A DNA stretch of 64,000 bases from Aliiroseovarius halocynthiae (GCF_007004645.1 NZ_ML660019.1:764437-828436), one strand, 5' to 3'. Counted from the stretch's first letter, positions 1-7,807 are shown. The notes: generated from the sequence alone by a model not told the origin. Numbers and translations are program-made.

Positions 1-438
1 GTTCTGCACCATCGCTTTCGGGGCGGACCCCAGCGACTTACGCCCAGTCTGACCCGAACGGACCACTTGGACGAAGTTGCGCAGCATCTTGCCGTTATCA
101 ACGACACGACCAAACACTGCACGAAACAGAACCGGATCACGCCGGGCCAGTACGGCCAGCAAGACCGCAGGCATATCCTTCATATACCCGTTCTGGCGGG
201 CATAGATTGTTGCCTGCGCCAAGAAGCGCGGGTCCACAGATTCCGCCACGTCCACGACATATTCCAGTTCGTCTTGAGCGGATTGATAGAACATGCCCCC
301 GAAAGTGCCAGTCACGGCCACCTGCGCCAAGGCATGCGCATCGGAATAAGCATAGGCCGGAGCGCCAGCGGCGTTCTTTGCAGTTGCTTTCGGCAGCAAC
401 CGGCCTTTCATCGATGCAAACACGGATTTGTTTGCCAT
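1..438 (-). CDS. rsr: TROVE-domain (Ro60-like) RNA-binding protein, 3' end outside window
   Basis: The first 146 codons of a Ro60/Rsr homologue; the rest lies beyond base 1. The frame opens at ATG 438 (MANKSVFASMKGRLLPKATA) and shows the start of the alpha-helical TROVE repeat region, with YAYSDAHALAQ near residue 30, a segment like 'ARQNGYMKDMPAVLLAVLA' near residue 80 and LRNFVQVVRSGQTGRKSLGS near 120. Known Ro60 proteins are rings that bind misfolded RNAs and Y RNAs and help exonucleases. Here the gene is divergent from rtcR and heads an island of RNA repair genes, the same association known from Salmonella rsr-yrl-rtcBA. I infer that it is under RtcR control. The identification rests on sequence recognition of this N-terminal part only. 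Confidence 0.82.
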   Translation of the reverse strand, partial: MANKSVFASMKGRLLPKATAKNAAGAPAYAYSDAHALAQVAVTGTFGGMFYQSAQDELEYVVDVAESVDPRFLAQATIYARQNGYMKDMPAVLLAVLARRDPVLFRAVFGRVVDNGKMLRNFVQVVRSGQTGRKSLGSAPKAMVQN

Positions 439-521
439 TGCTCTCGTCCTTCTTTGTTTTGACGAGACTGTTTTGGCATGAAGGGTGGGCGGGTGTGAGG
501 AAAAACGAAAATTCCACTAAG

Positions 522-557
522 TAATTGTTATATAATGATTATAATCAATATTGTCAG
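522..557 (-). promoter_or_regulatory. sigma-70-type promoter for the TROVE gene
   Basis: Read on the minus strand, CTGACA (552-557) is followed by a 17-base spacer and TATATA (529-534), which places a start site near 522 and leaves an 80-base leader before ATG 438. The whole 480-600 stretch is strongly AT-rich. I saw no GG-N10-GC sigma-54 signature here. The assignment is by eye. Confidence 0.5.
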
Positions 558-579
558 ATCAATCTTCGTCATATACGAT
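551..579 (+). promoter_or_regulatory. possible rtcR promoter overlapping the divergent one
   Basis: TTGTCA at 551-556, a 17-base spacer and TACGAT at 574-579 form a moderate sigma-70-like promoter pointing at rtcR. It shares its -35 region with the promoter of the TROVE gene, so one bound regulator could affect both directions. Confidence 0.35.
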
Positions 580-615
580 ACAATATTATAAGATATTAGA
601 TATTTGGATATTGCC

Positions 616-2178
616 ATGAAGAACGTCGTGATCGGCTTTCTGGGAACTCAACTCGACATGGGCAAGAAACGTCGGTGGAGACCGACGATCAGCCTTGTGG
701 AACATGACCATTTCAACGTTGATCGGCTCGAAATTCTATTCGACATGCGCTTTAATCGGCTGGCCAAGCAGGTGAAGCGCGAGATCGAGGAACGGTCTCC
801 GAACACTGAGGTGCTGTTGCAGCAGCTTGACCTGAAAGACCCGTGGGATTTCCAAGAGGTTTATGGCAAGCTGTTCGACTTCGCCCGCTCGTATGGGTTT
901 GATGATGAACGCGAACGGTATCACGTACATCTGACCACTGGGACGCATGTGGCGCAGATCTGCTGGTTCCTGCTGACGGAAAGCCGGCACGTCCCCGCGC
1001 ACCTGATCCAGACCGGTCCTCCGGGCCCGGAAGACGATACGCCAAAGTTCGATGTCATTGATCTGGACCTCAGCCGCTATAACGCGCTTCAGCAACGGTT
1101 TGACCAATTGTCGCGGGAATATAGCGATCAGTTGAAGGGCGGGATCGAGACCCGAAACCCGTACTATAATGACCTGATTGATCGCGTCGAACTCGTCGCC
1201 AGTAACTCGGACGAGCCGATCCTTTTGTTGGGCGAAACTGGTACAGGTAAAACCGAGTTAGCCGAGCGTATTCACAGCCTCAAACTTGATCGACGCAGGA
1301 TCAAAGGGCGTCTGGTCCATGTGAACTGCGCGACGTTGAACGGGCCGGATGCCATGGCGACCCTGTTTGGTCAGCGCCGGTCTTATCTTGGAACGGCAGG
1401 AACCGAACGCAGTGGCTTGCTGCGCGAGGCAGACGGCGGTGTTCTGTTTCTGGACGACGTGGACGAGCTGAACCCCAATATGCAGTCGGTCCTGCTGCAC
1501 GCGATTGAAACCGGACGGTTCTATCCGCTGGGCTCGGATCACGAGATTTCCAGTCGGTTCCATCTGATCGCCAGTGCAAATCGGGATCTTCGCGGTCTAA
1601 CCGCCTCGGGGGAGTTCCGCCAAGACCTGCTTGCGCGTCTGAACACTTGGAGCTTCACCTTGCCCCCACTTCGCAGTCGCACCGAAGATATCGAGGCAAA
1701 TCTGTTACACGAGTTGGATCGCTGCGAACGGGATCTTGGCACGCATGTCGGCTTCAATTCAGATGCCCGTTCGCAGTATCTGGACTTTGCCAAAAACCCT
1801 GCGACGCGTTGGCCTGGCAATTTTCGTGACTTTTCGGGTTCGATCCGACGGTTGTGTACGCTGGCCCCGCGTGGGCGGATCACGCGCACTATGGTGGCAA
1901 GTGAGATCGAGACGCTTCAGGAGGATTGGAAATCAGCTCAGTCCAATGACGACTATAGGCTGGTGGCCGATGTGATGGGTGACGCCGTATCGGATGTGGA
2001 CCCGTTCGACCTTGTGCAACTGGCCGAAGTGATCCGCACCTGCCGCAATTCATCCAGTCTAAGCGCAGCTGGGCGGGTGCTGTTTGCGGTCTCTCGCGGC
2101 AAGCGAAAGACCCAGAATGACGCGGATCGTCTTAGGAAATATCTGGGGAAATTTAATTTGGAGTGGGGGGCGTTCTAG
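616..2178 (+). CDS. rtcR: RtcR, AAA+ transcription activator with RNA-sensing CARF domain
   Basis: A 520-residue RtcR. The N-terminal part (about 1-175) is the CARF-like sensor with conserved GFLGTQLD, WRPTISL, DPWDFQEVY, HLTTGTHVAQICWFLL and IDLDLSRYNA; in E. coli it senses RNA ends carrying 2',3'-cyclic phosphate. The AAA+ domain has Walker A GETGTGKT (206-213) and Walker B-like LFLDD (277-281), and the C-terminus (about 455-520) keeps the DNA-binding helices ending in NDADRLRKYL. Oddly, the sigma-54-contacting GAFTGA loop is replaced by SYLGTA (256-261; bases 1381-1398), and the second acidic residue of Walker B is D rather than E. ATG 616 is preferred to a TTG at 604 because it opens with the conserved family N-terminus. 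It is divergent from the TROVE gene and convergent with the AAA ATPase. Confidence 0.93.
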   Translation: MKNVVIGFLGTQLDMGKKRRWRPTISLVEHDHFNVDRLEILFDMRFNRLAKQVKREIEERSPNTEVLLQQLDLKDPWDFQEVYGKLFDFARSYGFDDERERYHVHLTTGTHVAQICWFLLTESRHVPAHLIQTGPPGPEDDTPKFDVIDLDLSRYNALQQRFDQLSREYSDQLKGGIETRNPYYNDLIDRVELVASNSDEPILLLGETGTGKTELAERIHSLKLDRRRIKGRLVHVNCATLNGPDAMATLFGQRRSYLGTAGTERSGLLREADGGVLFLDDVDELNPNMQSVLLHAIETGRFYPLGSDHEISSRFHLIASANRDLRGLTASGEFRQDLLARLNTWSFTLPPLRSRTEDIEANLLHELDRCERDLGTHVGFNSDARSQYLDFAKNPATRWPGNFRDFSGSIRRLCTLAPRGRITRTMVASEIETLQEDWKSAQSNDDYRLVADVMGDAVSDVDPFDLVQLAEVIRTCRNSSSLSAAGRVLFAVSRGKRKTQNDADRLRKYLGKFNLEWGAF

Positions 2179-2215
2179 CCGGGTGGGGGCACGGTTTTCG
2201 GGTTCCAAGTTACGG

Positions 2216-3460
2216 TTACTCGGCGGCGATGTCCTGCAGGTGACTTTTCAGCCCCAATGCCTGTGCTGCGGTTTTTGGATCAGCGCTGTTGGCCAAAAGC
2301 CACCCCTGTATCTGAGCTGGGCTGTGCCTTTGATGTCCCAACTGCTGCTCGAACATCCCGGCCAAGCCGTGTTCATCAGGGAAAAAGCGCATATACAGCC
2401 GACGGGCCGTTGCTGCGCTTACCAATCCAAGTTCAGTATGCACATCGGCGCGGCCGGGGCGGATTAGGGCCGGATCCAGCCTTTCCTTGTGGTTTGTGGT
2501 CATGACCAACGCACGGCCTTCCTGAGCTGCAACGCCATCGATGGCATTAAGCAAACCCGAGAAGCTGACGCCCGAGCGTTTTTCCCCACCTTCGCGTTGT
2601 GTGAACACAGCGTCTACATCCTCGATGGCAATCAGCGCCCCTTTGGGGGCGCACATCATCGCTTCGCGCAGATCATCATCCGTCAGCGTTGCCCGCCCGA
2701 TATCCAGCGTAGCGATATCCAGCGACAGTTCTGAAGCTAGGCCACGAATGAGGCTTGATTTTCCTGTGCCCGGAGGTCCGAAGAACAAATACCCCCGCCG
2801 CCACGGAACACCGCGTTCAGCATACCAGTCGCTGGCACCATAGAACCAACGCATGTCACCCAGAACTTTCTCGATGCGATCGTCATCCACCAGCACCGTA
2901 TCGATGGAACGGCGCGGGACATCCCCGACATGATCCCACCAATCTCCTTTCAGAATATGAAGGCCGGGGCCGATGCGATCCTTTGTCTGGGAGAGTGCGC
3001 GCCCCTCGGCGATCCACCCCAGTATCGTCTCGACCCTCCCGAACAGGACGGTGACGTTCAGCACCTCCATCGGTCGCTGGTTGTGCGATGCGCCTACTTT
3101 TGACTTCTCATTGATGTCGCGGTCCAACCGGCAGAGTTTTCCTTTCCAGATAAACCAATGCCGTCCCGGGGCAGGTGCATAGCCCTTTGTTCCCCGAGCC
3201 CACTTGCCGTCTGTCATGCGGACATGGCGCGCATGGGACAGGACGTTGTTATGCTCCATCCAGATACAGAAATGGCGATATGCCTCGCTTCGGTTGTCGA
3301 GCGTCAGACTGACCCAAACACGCCGCACGATCGCATGGTACAACGCCGTAAACGCGACGCGTAGAAAGGCAGCTGCGACCCCGAACACCCCAAGCGCCAA
3401 GCCGCCCGCGAAGAAGTCGCTGGTCAGGGCACCGGTCAGGAATTGATCGATGGTATCCAT
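2216..3460 (-). CDS. BCS1-like AAA+ ATPase with N-terminal membrane anchor
   Basis: A 414-residue protein. A hydrophobic segment (about residues 15-42) is followed by a BCS1-type N-terminal region and a AAA domain: Walker A GPPGTGKSS (228-236), Walker B IAIEDVDAV (277-285), sensor TTNHKERLDPALI and the arginine finger motif RPGRAD (334-339). In mitochondria BCS1 moves folded Rieske protein across a membrane. Bacterial relatives lack a settled function, and several sit in RNA repair neighbourhoods. It is the last gene of the rtcB-prfH group, starting one base after the prfH stop, so it is very likely co-transcribed with them. A remodelling role on damaged ribosomes or on Ro60/RNA complexes is only an inference from position. 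Confidence 0.8.
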   Translation of the reverse strand: MDTIDQFLTGALTSDFFAGGLALGVFGVAAAFLRVAFTALYHAIVRRVWVSLTLDNRSEAYRHFCIWMEHNNVLSHARHVRMTDGKWARGTKGYAPAPGRHWFIWKGKLCRLDRDINEKSKVGASHNQRPMEVLNVTVLFGRVETILGWIAEGRALSQTKDRIGPGLHILKGDWWDHVGDVPRRSIDTVLVDDDRIEKVLGDMRWFYGASDWYAERGVPWRRGYLFFGPPGTGKSSLIRGLASELSLDIATLDIGRATLTDDDLREAMMCAPKGALIAIEDVDAVFTQREGGEKRSGVSFSGLLNAIDGVAAQEGRALVMTTNHKERLDPALIRPGRADVHTELGLVSAATARRLYMRFFPDEHGLAGMFEQQLGHQRHSPAQIQGWLLANSADPKTAAQALGLKSHLQDIAAE

Positions 3461-3461
3461 G

Positions 3462-4103
3462 CTAACCCCCTTTCACTTCGCGAAAGTCGTGGCCTGTGAA
3501 GCACCGTACCGGGTTGCCGCGCTCTAATGCATGATGCAGCACGTTGCGGCGTGCCTTCTGCGCTTCTTCATCCGCTGCGATTTGGGCTGCCATCAAATGT
3601 TGAAGACGCCCCAACGCCAGAGATTTGTTGCGATGTTGCGAACGTTCTTCACGCGCCACCGCAGAAAGCCCGGTTGGCGTGTGCGTTGCGCGCACCGCGC
3701 TGTCAGTTGTGTTTTGGTGCTGCCCGCCGGGCCCTCCGGCACGAAAAGTATCAAATGTGACATCACGCGGATGAATGTGTTGCGGTGTTTGCGCCGGCGC
3801 AGGCAAGTCGAACACGCCGATGAACCAGTTGGCCCGTTTGTGTGTCGGACGCAGCTTGCTGCTTGCGCGCCATTGGATCGTGCCGCGCCATTTTTGCGCA
3901 AATACTTCCGCGTCAGCACCCCCGATCAGCACGGCAGCCGACTTGAAGCCGTGTTTCGTGCGCGCTCCGTTGACGTCGAAGTCGACCGCGAAACATTCGG
4001 CTTCCCTGCGCATCACGTCCAACACGCCAGCAACAGCTTGCTGGCACTCGGCTGGGCCGCCGCCACTGGTCACCAAGAGAGAGATCTGTCGAAGAACCGT
4101 CAT
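3462..4103 (-). CDS. prfH: PrfH, ribosome-rescue release factor
   Basis: A 213-residue peptide-chain release factor homologue with the GGQ motif in AGGPGGQHQN (GGQ at 126-128) and the following basic helix typical of the catalytic domain. It lacks the long N-terminal and stop-codon-recognition domains of RF1/RF2, matching PrfH (RF-H). PrfH of other bacteria releases the peptide from ribosomes whose decoding centre has been cut, after which RtcB reseals the 16S rRNA. Its ATG overlaps the rtcB stop codon (ATGA at 4100-4103), so translation is coupled to rtcB, as in known rtcB2-prfH operons. Confidence 0.93.
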   Translation of the reverse strand: MTVLRQISLLVTSGGGPAECQQAVAGVLDVMRREAECFAVDFDVNGARTKHGFKSAAVLIGGADAEVFAQKWRGTIQWRASSKLRPTHKRANWFIGVFDLPAPAQTPQHIHPRDVTFDTFRAGGPGGQHQNTTDSAVRATHTPTGLSAVAREERSQHRNKSLALGRLQHLMAAQIAADEEAQKARRNVLHHALERGNPVRCFTGHDFREVKGG

Positions 4104-5233
4104 GACCGTCTCCCGTCACGCGTTTTCTTGAAGGTCAGAAGCGGATGGAACTCGGCCACGCGATGTCCAGCGCCTGTACGCTCCAGATCCTCGGCGACGG
4201 CCTTGGAGGACTTATAGGCCAGTGGCGCCTCTTCAATAAGAAGGTCGCGATCTTCGCACAGGACGCGCCCGCCAAACGGCGTGCGTTGCATCCCCTCGAT
4301 ATCTGATCTTTTCGCCCGCACACGACCATGCATAGAGGAACGGTCGTACCGCCGTCCCGCACCATGAGCGAGGCTTCCAAGCGCATCCCCATGGCTTGAA
4401 GCGTCCATCAGAAAGCTTGCACTTGCCCGCGATCCAGCAAGCGGAACAAATCCTCGGTCAGCGACTGCCGCACCTTTGCGATGCAGCCAGCCCTCACCAT
4501 GCCGCGCAAGCAGATTATGCGGCGCATCGACAAGCCGTGTCAGATCCGCCCGAAGCGCCTCGGCCGCCCGTTCTGCAATGATCTGACGATTGAGGCTGGC
4601 CCAGCGAACTGCATTACCATGATCTTTCAGATAAGCCCGGGCCGCGTCGCAATCTTCTTGCAGTCCGGCGTAAGCCCCTGGTGGCACGGAATCTAGAACG
4701 GCATTTCCAAGACCACGCGACCCGGAATGCACAAGAAGATAAAGCCGTGATGCGTCAAGGCCGGTGCTTCCCTCTGCTTCAGCCACGGTCTGCACCTCGC
4801 AGAAATGGTTGCCGCCCCCGATCGTGCCCAAAGATGTGGCAAACATATCGGTTGGAAGGCCGACACTTTCCAGTCGCCAACCCTGATCTTCGGACCCAGG
4901 TTCGCCAAGAATACGCATCCGGGGCAGCGCCTTTTCCAGCTTCAGTTTGCGCACAGGCAAATCAAGCTGGAACAGCGACATACCGCATCCGATATCATTG
5001 CCGATCAGCTGCGGGAATATGCGGTCCGCCAGAACCGCACACCCAACCGGCCCGTATTTGCCAGGATGCAGATCAGGAAAAGCTGCGACCCTTTGCACGC
5101 CGGTCCAGCCGGCGATCTCTTCGAGTTGTTGTTCGGCCCGTCCTTCGATCCAGGCCGTAGATGTATAGAATTTCGTGATGACGCCGTCGCCGGACACAGC
5201 TGACGCGCGACCATCCAAGACAGAATTGCCCAT
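4100..5233 (-). CDS. rtcB: RtcB-type RNA ligase (PrfH-linked subfamily)
   Basis: A 377-residue RtcB. Seen motifs: FPDLHPGKYGPVG (about 52-64), NDIGCGMS with Cys83, TIGGGNHFCEV with His143, LLVHSGSRGLG with His169, and LAHGAGRRYD with His290, which aligns with the histidine guanylylated during ligation. The manganese ligands appear intact. RtcB joins 2',3'-cyclic phosphate or 3'-phosphate ends to 5'-OH ends using GTP. The start at ATG 5233 (MGNSVLDG) is chosen because the family begins MGN; an upstream in-frame ATG at 5293 would add 20 unrelated residues. Overlap with prfH and the length (shorter than the about 408 residues of E. coli RtcB) fit the RtcB2 group dedicated to ribosome repair. Confidence 0.92.
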   Translation of the reverse strand: MGNSVLDGRASAVSGDGVITKFYTSTAWIEGRAEQQLEEIAGWTGVQRVAAFPDLHPGKYGPVGCAVLADRIFPQLIGNDIGCGMSLFQLDLPVRKLKLEKALPRMRILGEPGSEDQGWRLESVGLPTDMFATSLGTIGGGNHFCEVQTVAEAEGSTGLDASRLYLLVHSGSRGLGNAVLDSVPPGAYAGLQEDCDAARAYLKDHGNAVRWASLNRQIIAERAAEALRADLTRLVDAPHNLLARHGEGWLHRKGAAVADRGFVPLAGSRASASFLMDASSHGDALGSLAHGAGRRYDRSSMHGRVRAKRSDIEGMQRTPFGGRVLCEDRDLLIEEAPLAYKSSKAVAEDLERTGAGHRVAEFHPLLTFKKTRDGRRS

Positions 5234-5375
5234 GTGATAGTACCCAATAAATGTATGTAGATGCGCCAGTGGTGAACCGGCGAATTGGATCAAACCTGAT
5301 CTGATTTCAGCTTAGGTGTTGATCGGCCCCGAAAGGGCGAAATGACGAATAAGCATGTATATCCCTTTCCTAGTT

Positions 5376-5490
5376 GGGGTTACGATTTGGGTCCGATGGA
5401 CCAGTTGGAGGCCGCTTCATAAAGCGGCTGGTGATTCCTTCAAAGTTCTTTGAGCCTGATCAATAGGAGGTGTGACTAAATCGCAACACG
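5376..5490 (+). ncRNA. candidate Y RNA (Ro60-bound small RNA)
   Basis: This 286-base gap between rtcB and the HD-Pnk gene holds a structured stretch on the plus strand. GTTACGATTTG with GTC (5379-5393) pairs with GACTAAATCGCAAC (5474-5487), giving 13 base pairs with one bulged G and one mismatch. The 5' strand reads GGGTCCGATGG (5389-5399) and the 3' strand TGACTA (5473-5478), which resembles the GGUCCGA(N)GG and UUGACUAG strands of the Ro-binding stem of vertebrate Y RNAs. Inside are a 7-bp hairpin (GCCGCTT 5411-5417 with AAGCGGC 5422-5428) and a TCAAAG/CTTTGA hairpin (5440-5453). AGTTGGAGGCC next to a hairpin showing CAT in its loop faintly recalls a tRNA D-arm and anticodon arm. It runs opposite to the flanking genes. 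Ends are approximate. Confidence 0.5.
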
Positions 5491-5519
5491 TCTGTATCTC
5501 GGCGGCCACTGCGCCGACG

Positions 5520-6674
5520 TCATAAAACATCACCAATAATGCGATGTGCTTCCCAAGTTTCAGGTGGCTCTAGCTTTTTAGCCAGATGGTCGATGACGGC
5601 ATCTGGAACCGCATCCGACCTGCCTCGGTTCTGCTGGTGCAGCTGTTCGGGACCCACCTCAACATAGGCGATCTCAATATACGCGTCATAGTCCCGGAGG
5701 AGACGCAATATCTTTGATCTGTTCTGCCGTGTGACGTTTGTTGCGTTCCAGACAAAATCTGTGCCTGCCCGCAGATGCTCCCGTGCACGTTCATGGGCGG
5801 CCTGAATGACCTGCCCCTGATTGTCTGTCGCTGACACGCCGAATTCCTCGCGGATCAGATCGAGGCTGACAACCGGATGATGGGTCCGATTGTTGGCAAT
5901 CCAAGTATCCTTGCCAACCCCGGGCAGGCCTGACATGACGGTAACGCTGCACCTAAATTCTTCATGTGCTGCGTAGTGCGGATCACGATCAGGCAGATCA
6001 AAGTAAGACACGCGGCTTTCGTCGTTTGCGAAGGGAAATGGTCGATCAGAGCAACCCGCTTCCTCAAATGTCGCTGTAGCGAGGTCAACGCTTTCAAGGA
6101 TTGTTTGCTTATCCTGACAGGTTCGGCCCAATGCATCCGCTTTGGCGTGCAGGCAAAGGTAATCAGGACGGCACCGCCAGGAAGTTTCAATGGCCAGCCG
6201 CTCGGGATCGTCGCGTTCAATCAGCCAGAATGGCAACTGATGCTGGTTGATGATCCCACAAAGGGCTTCGCGCCACGCAAAAGGAGATCCTGCATGCCAA
6301 AGCAGTTGTCGGGCGATAGACGCCCCCACCCGGGAATGACCCCGCGATGAAATGCGCCCATTTTCCTCGTGCTTTGTGACGGCAGGTTTGCCGATATCAT
6401 GCAGGACTGCCGCCCAGAACAGATAGCTCTGATCGATCGGCGGCAGGGACCGCCATTCCTCATCCGCGACGATTGCCTCAACCACCATCCTTGTATGGAT
6501 GCCCGCATTCCCCTCAGCATGGTGGATTGGATCCTGTGGGCAATCGTCCAGCACAGCCAACTCCGGCCAAAGAGACCAGATGGCAGTCCAATCCGGTTGC
6601 CAGGTTGGACCAGTGGGAATCAATGACAACAACTGCTGATGGGTCACAGTGGGTTTTGCCGATTTATGCATCAT
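5520..6674 (-). CDS. HD-Pnk: HD phosphoesterase fused to 5'-OH polynucleotide kinase
   Basis: A 384-residue two-domain RNA end-healing enzyme. The N-terminal HD domain has His60, the doublet LHDIGK (His92-Asp93) and His113. The C-terminal kinase has a P-loop GLPGVGKDTW (249-258), the LDLIREEFG substrate motif (271-279) and a basic lid NVTRQNRSKI (313-322). The same architecture in Runella slithyformis removes 2',3'-cyclic phosphate and phosphorylates 5'-OH ends, producing 3'-OH/5'-phosphate ends for an ATP-dependent ligase. Such a ligase lies immediately upstream: the start ATGATG (6674/6671) overlaps the ligase stop by 8-11 bases, so the two are translationally coupled. A longer open frame up to 7022 only shadows the ligase gene. 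Confidence 0.87.
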   Translation of the reverse strand: MMHKSAKPTVTHQQLLSLIPTGPTWQPDWTAIWSLWPELAVLDDCPQDPIHHAEGNAGIHTRMVVEAIVADEEWRSLPPIDQSYLFWAAVLHDIGKPAVTKHEENGRISSRGHSRVGASIARQLLWHAGSPFAWREALCGIINQHQLPFWLIERDDPERLAIETSWRCRPDYLCLHAKADALGRTCQDKQTILESVDLATATFEEAGCSDRPFPFANDESRVSYFDLPDRDPHYAAHEEFRCSVTVMSGLPGVGKDTWIANNRTHHPVVSLDLIREEFGVSATDNQGQVIQAAHERAREHLRAGTDFVWNATNVTRQNRSKILRLLRDYDAYIEIAYVEVGPEQLHQQNRGRSDAVPDAVIDHLAKKLEPPETWEAHRIIGDVL

Positions 6675-7476
6675 AGGCTCCTTCCTCACCAAGTCGGGGC
6701 GCAAAGATGTCGACCCCATCGGCCAGAGCGTTGGGCAGTATCGGCCGATCATGCCAGTGACCATCCGAGGCTTGAATCGCCTGATGGAAGTCAGCCCGTA
6801 CGAACTTGAAACGGTCCTGAACGCGTTCCCCGCTCTCAAGCTTGATGTACAATCCCTCGGCCAAATCACTGTCTTCGGTCTGTTGCTCAACCATATCGGG
6901 GCGGCTGTTTGACTGAACTGCTGCCTTTGCCAACACATCCCGCCAGCAATCCGATTTGTAGGGCGTGGACCTGACCATGGTATTGATCTGTTCGACCGAC
7001 GTAAGTTCCCCTTCATGCACAACCGGCACCGGCATTACCGGCAAACCCGTTAACAAGGATCGGCGCGCGGCTGTACTCAGAAACTTCTCTGCTTCACGGT
7101 CCAGCACATCAAACTCCATGAAGTAATGCGGCAAGCGGTCATAAAAGACCGTGTGCTTGGCATACATCCATTCGCCATACATGACATAGCGATGGCCAAG
7201 CACAGGATAGAAAGTCTGTGCATGCGCCGCCGCCCAGGTTTTGAAGAGCGCAAAATGGCGCTCCCTGCCTCCACCCAGCAGAAAATGCCCCCTGCTTTGC
7301 AGCAACAGGTTTCCGTCTTCATCAAAGGAAACGGCGGAATTGGCACCGTCGAGCTTTTCCTCGATGATCAGATGTTGGCCTGCCAACTCTTTGATGGGTT
7401 TGTCGTCCGCAATATCACCGACCTGAAGGCGCGAACCCTCAATGTGCCGCGTGCGCGGATATTTGTAGATTTTCAT
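6664..7476 (-). CDS. ATP-dependent RNA ligase (Rnl2/DRB0094-like nucleotidyltransferase)
   Basis: A 270-residue ligase. Nucleotidyltransferase motif I is EEKLDGAN with the adenylated lysine at 41; motif III lies around YVMYGEWMYAKHT (E102), motif IV is AEGLYIKLE (E207) and motif V is DRFKFVR (K224). It opens MKIYKYPRTRHIEGS, a start typical of this RNA ligase family. ATG 7476 has a GAGACAG-like ribosome site in front; an in-frame ATG at 7503 has none. It seals 3'-OH/5'-phosphate RNA ends, exactly the product of the HD-Pnk encoded by the overlapping next gene. The pair forms a repair route chemically independent of RtcB. Confidence 0.88.
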   Translation of the reverse strand: MKIYKYPRTRHIEGSRLQVGDIADDKPIKELAGQHLIIEEKLDGANSAVSFDEDGNLLLQSRGHFLLGGGRERHFALFKTWAAAHAQTFYPVLGHRYVMYGEWMYAKHTVFYDRLPHYFMEFDVLDREAEKFLSTAARRSLLTGLPVMPVPVVHEGELTSVEQINTMVRSTPYKSDCWRDVLAKAAVQSNSRPDMVEQQTEDSDLAEGLYIKLESGERVQDRFKFVRADFHQAIQASDGHWHDRPILPNALADGVDIFAPRLGEEGAYDA

Positions 7477-7807
7477 AGCTGTCTCACAATGTACCGAAGT
7501 CATACAAAAAGCGCCCGGCCAGTATGGTCGGGTTAAAGGCTAGATATGTGTGCAAGCGTTACATGGATCTTCCGTGGGGTTCAGAGTTGAGACAGAATAC
7601 GCTCGATAATCGTAGAGCGGTTAAAAATCAATACCGGACATGATAATGGGTAATGCTCCTAGGCTGTGTCATGATCGCAAAAAATAACCTGTGCAACTGA
7701 TCTAACTCCAAGGATTGGATAGTCTAGAGGAAAGTGCCGAAAGGAATTTCCTTGCATTGCACATGACAAACACCCAACTAACCCGCTCAAATCAGAGGAT
7801 AACCATC
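7477..7807. other. 331-base intergenic region between the ligase operon and a short ORF
   Basis: No gene is recognised here. It must hold the promoters of the ligase-HD-Pnk pair (minus) and of the 27-codon ORF (plus). A possible operator is CGCTC (7600-7604) and GAGCG (7615-7619) around an inner CGAT..ATCG. Two near-misses of a sigma-54 core were seen, each one base short in spacing (GG-N9-GC, near 7677-7691 on the minus strand and 7743-7755 on the plus strand), so I do not call them. Confidence 0.4.

Noticed and set aside
5281-5296. ATTGGATCAAA near the rtcB start as a further copy of the ATTTGATCAAAT operator
   Set aside because: Only a half-site with mismatches, in a different context; likely chance.
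6675-7022. N-terminal extension of HD-Pnk up to 7022
   Set aside because: It would overlap the ligase gene for 350 bases, is basic and low-complexity, and has no counterpart in HD-Pnk proteins.
7677-7755. Sigma-54-like cores (GG-N9-GC) upstream of the ligase and of the short ORF
   Set aside because: Spacing is one base too short in both directions and the TGGCAC/TTGC context is poor; the regulator also lacks GAFTGA.
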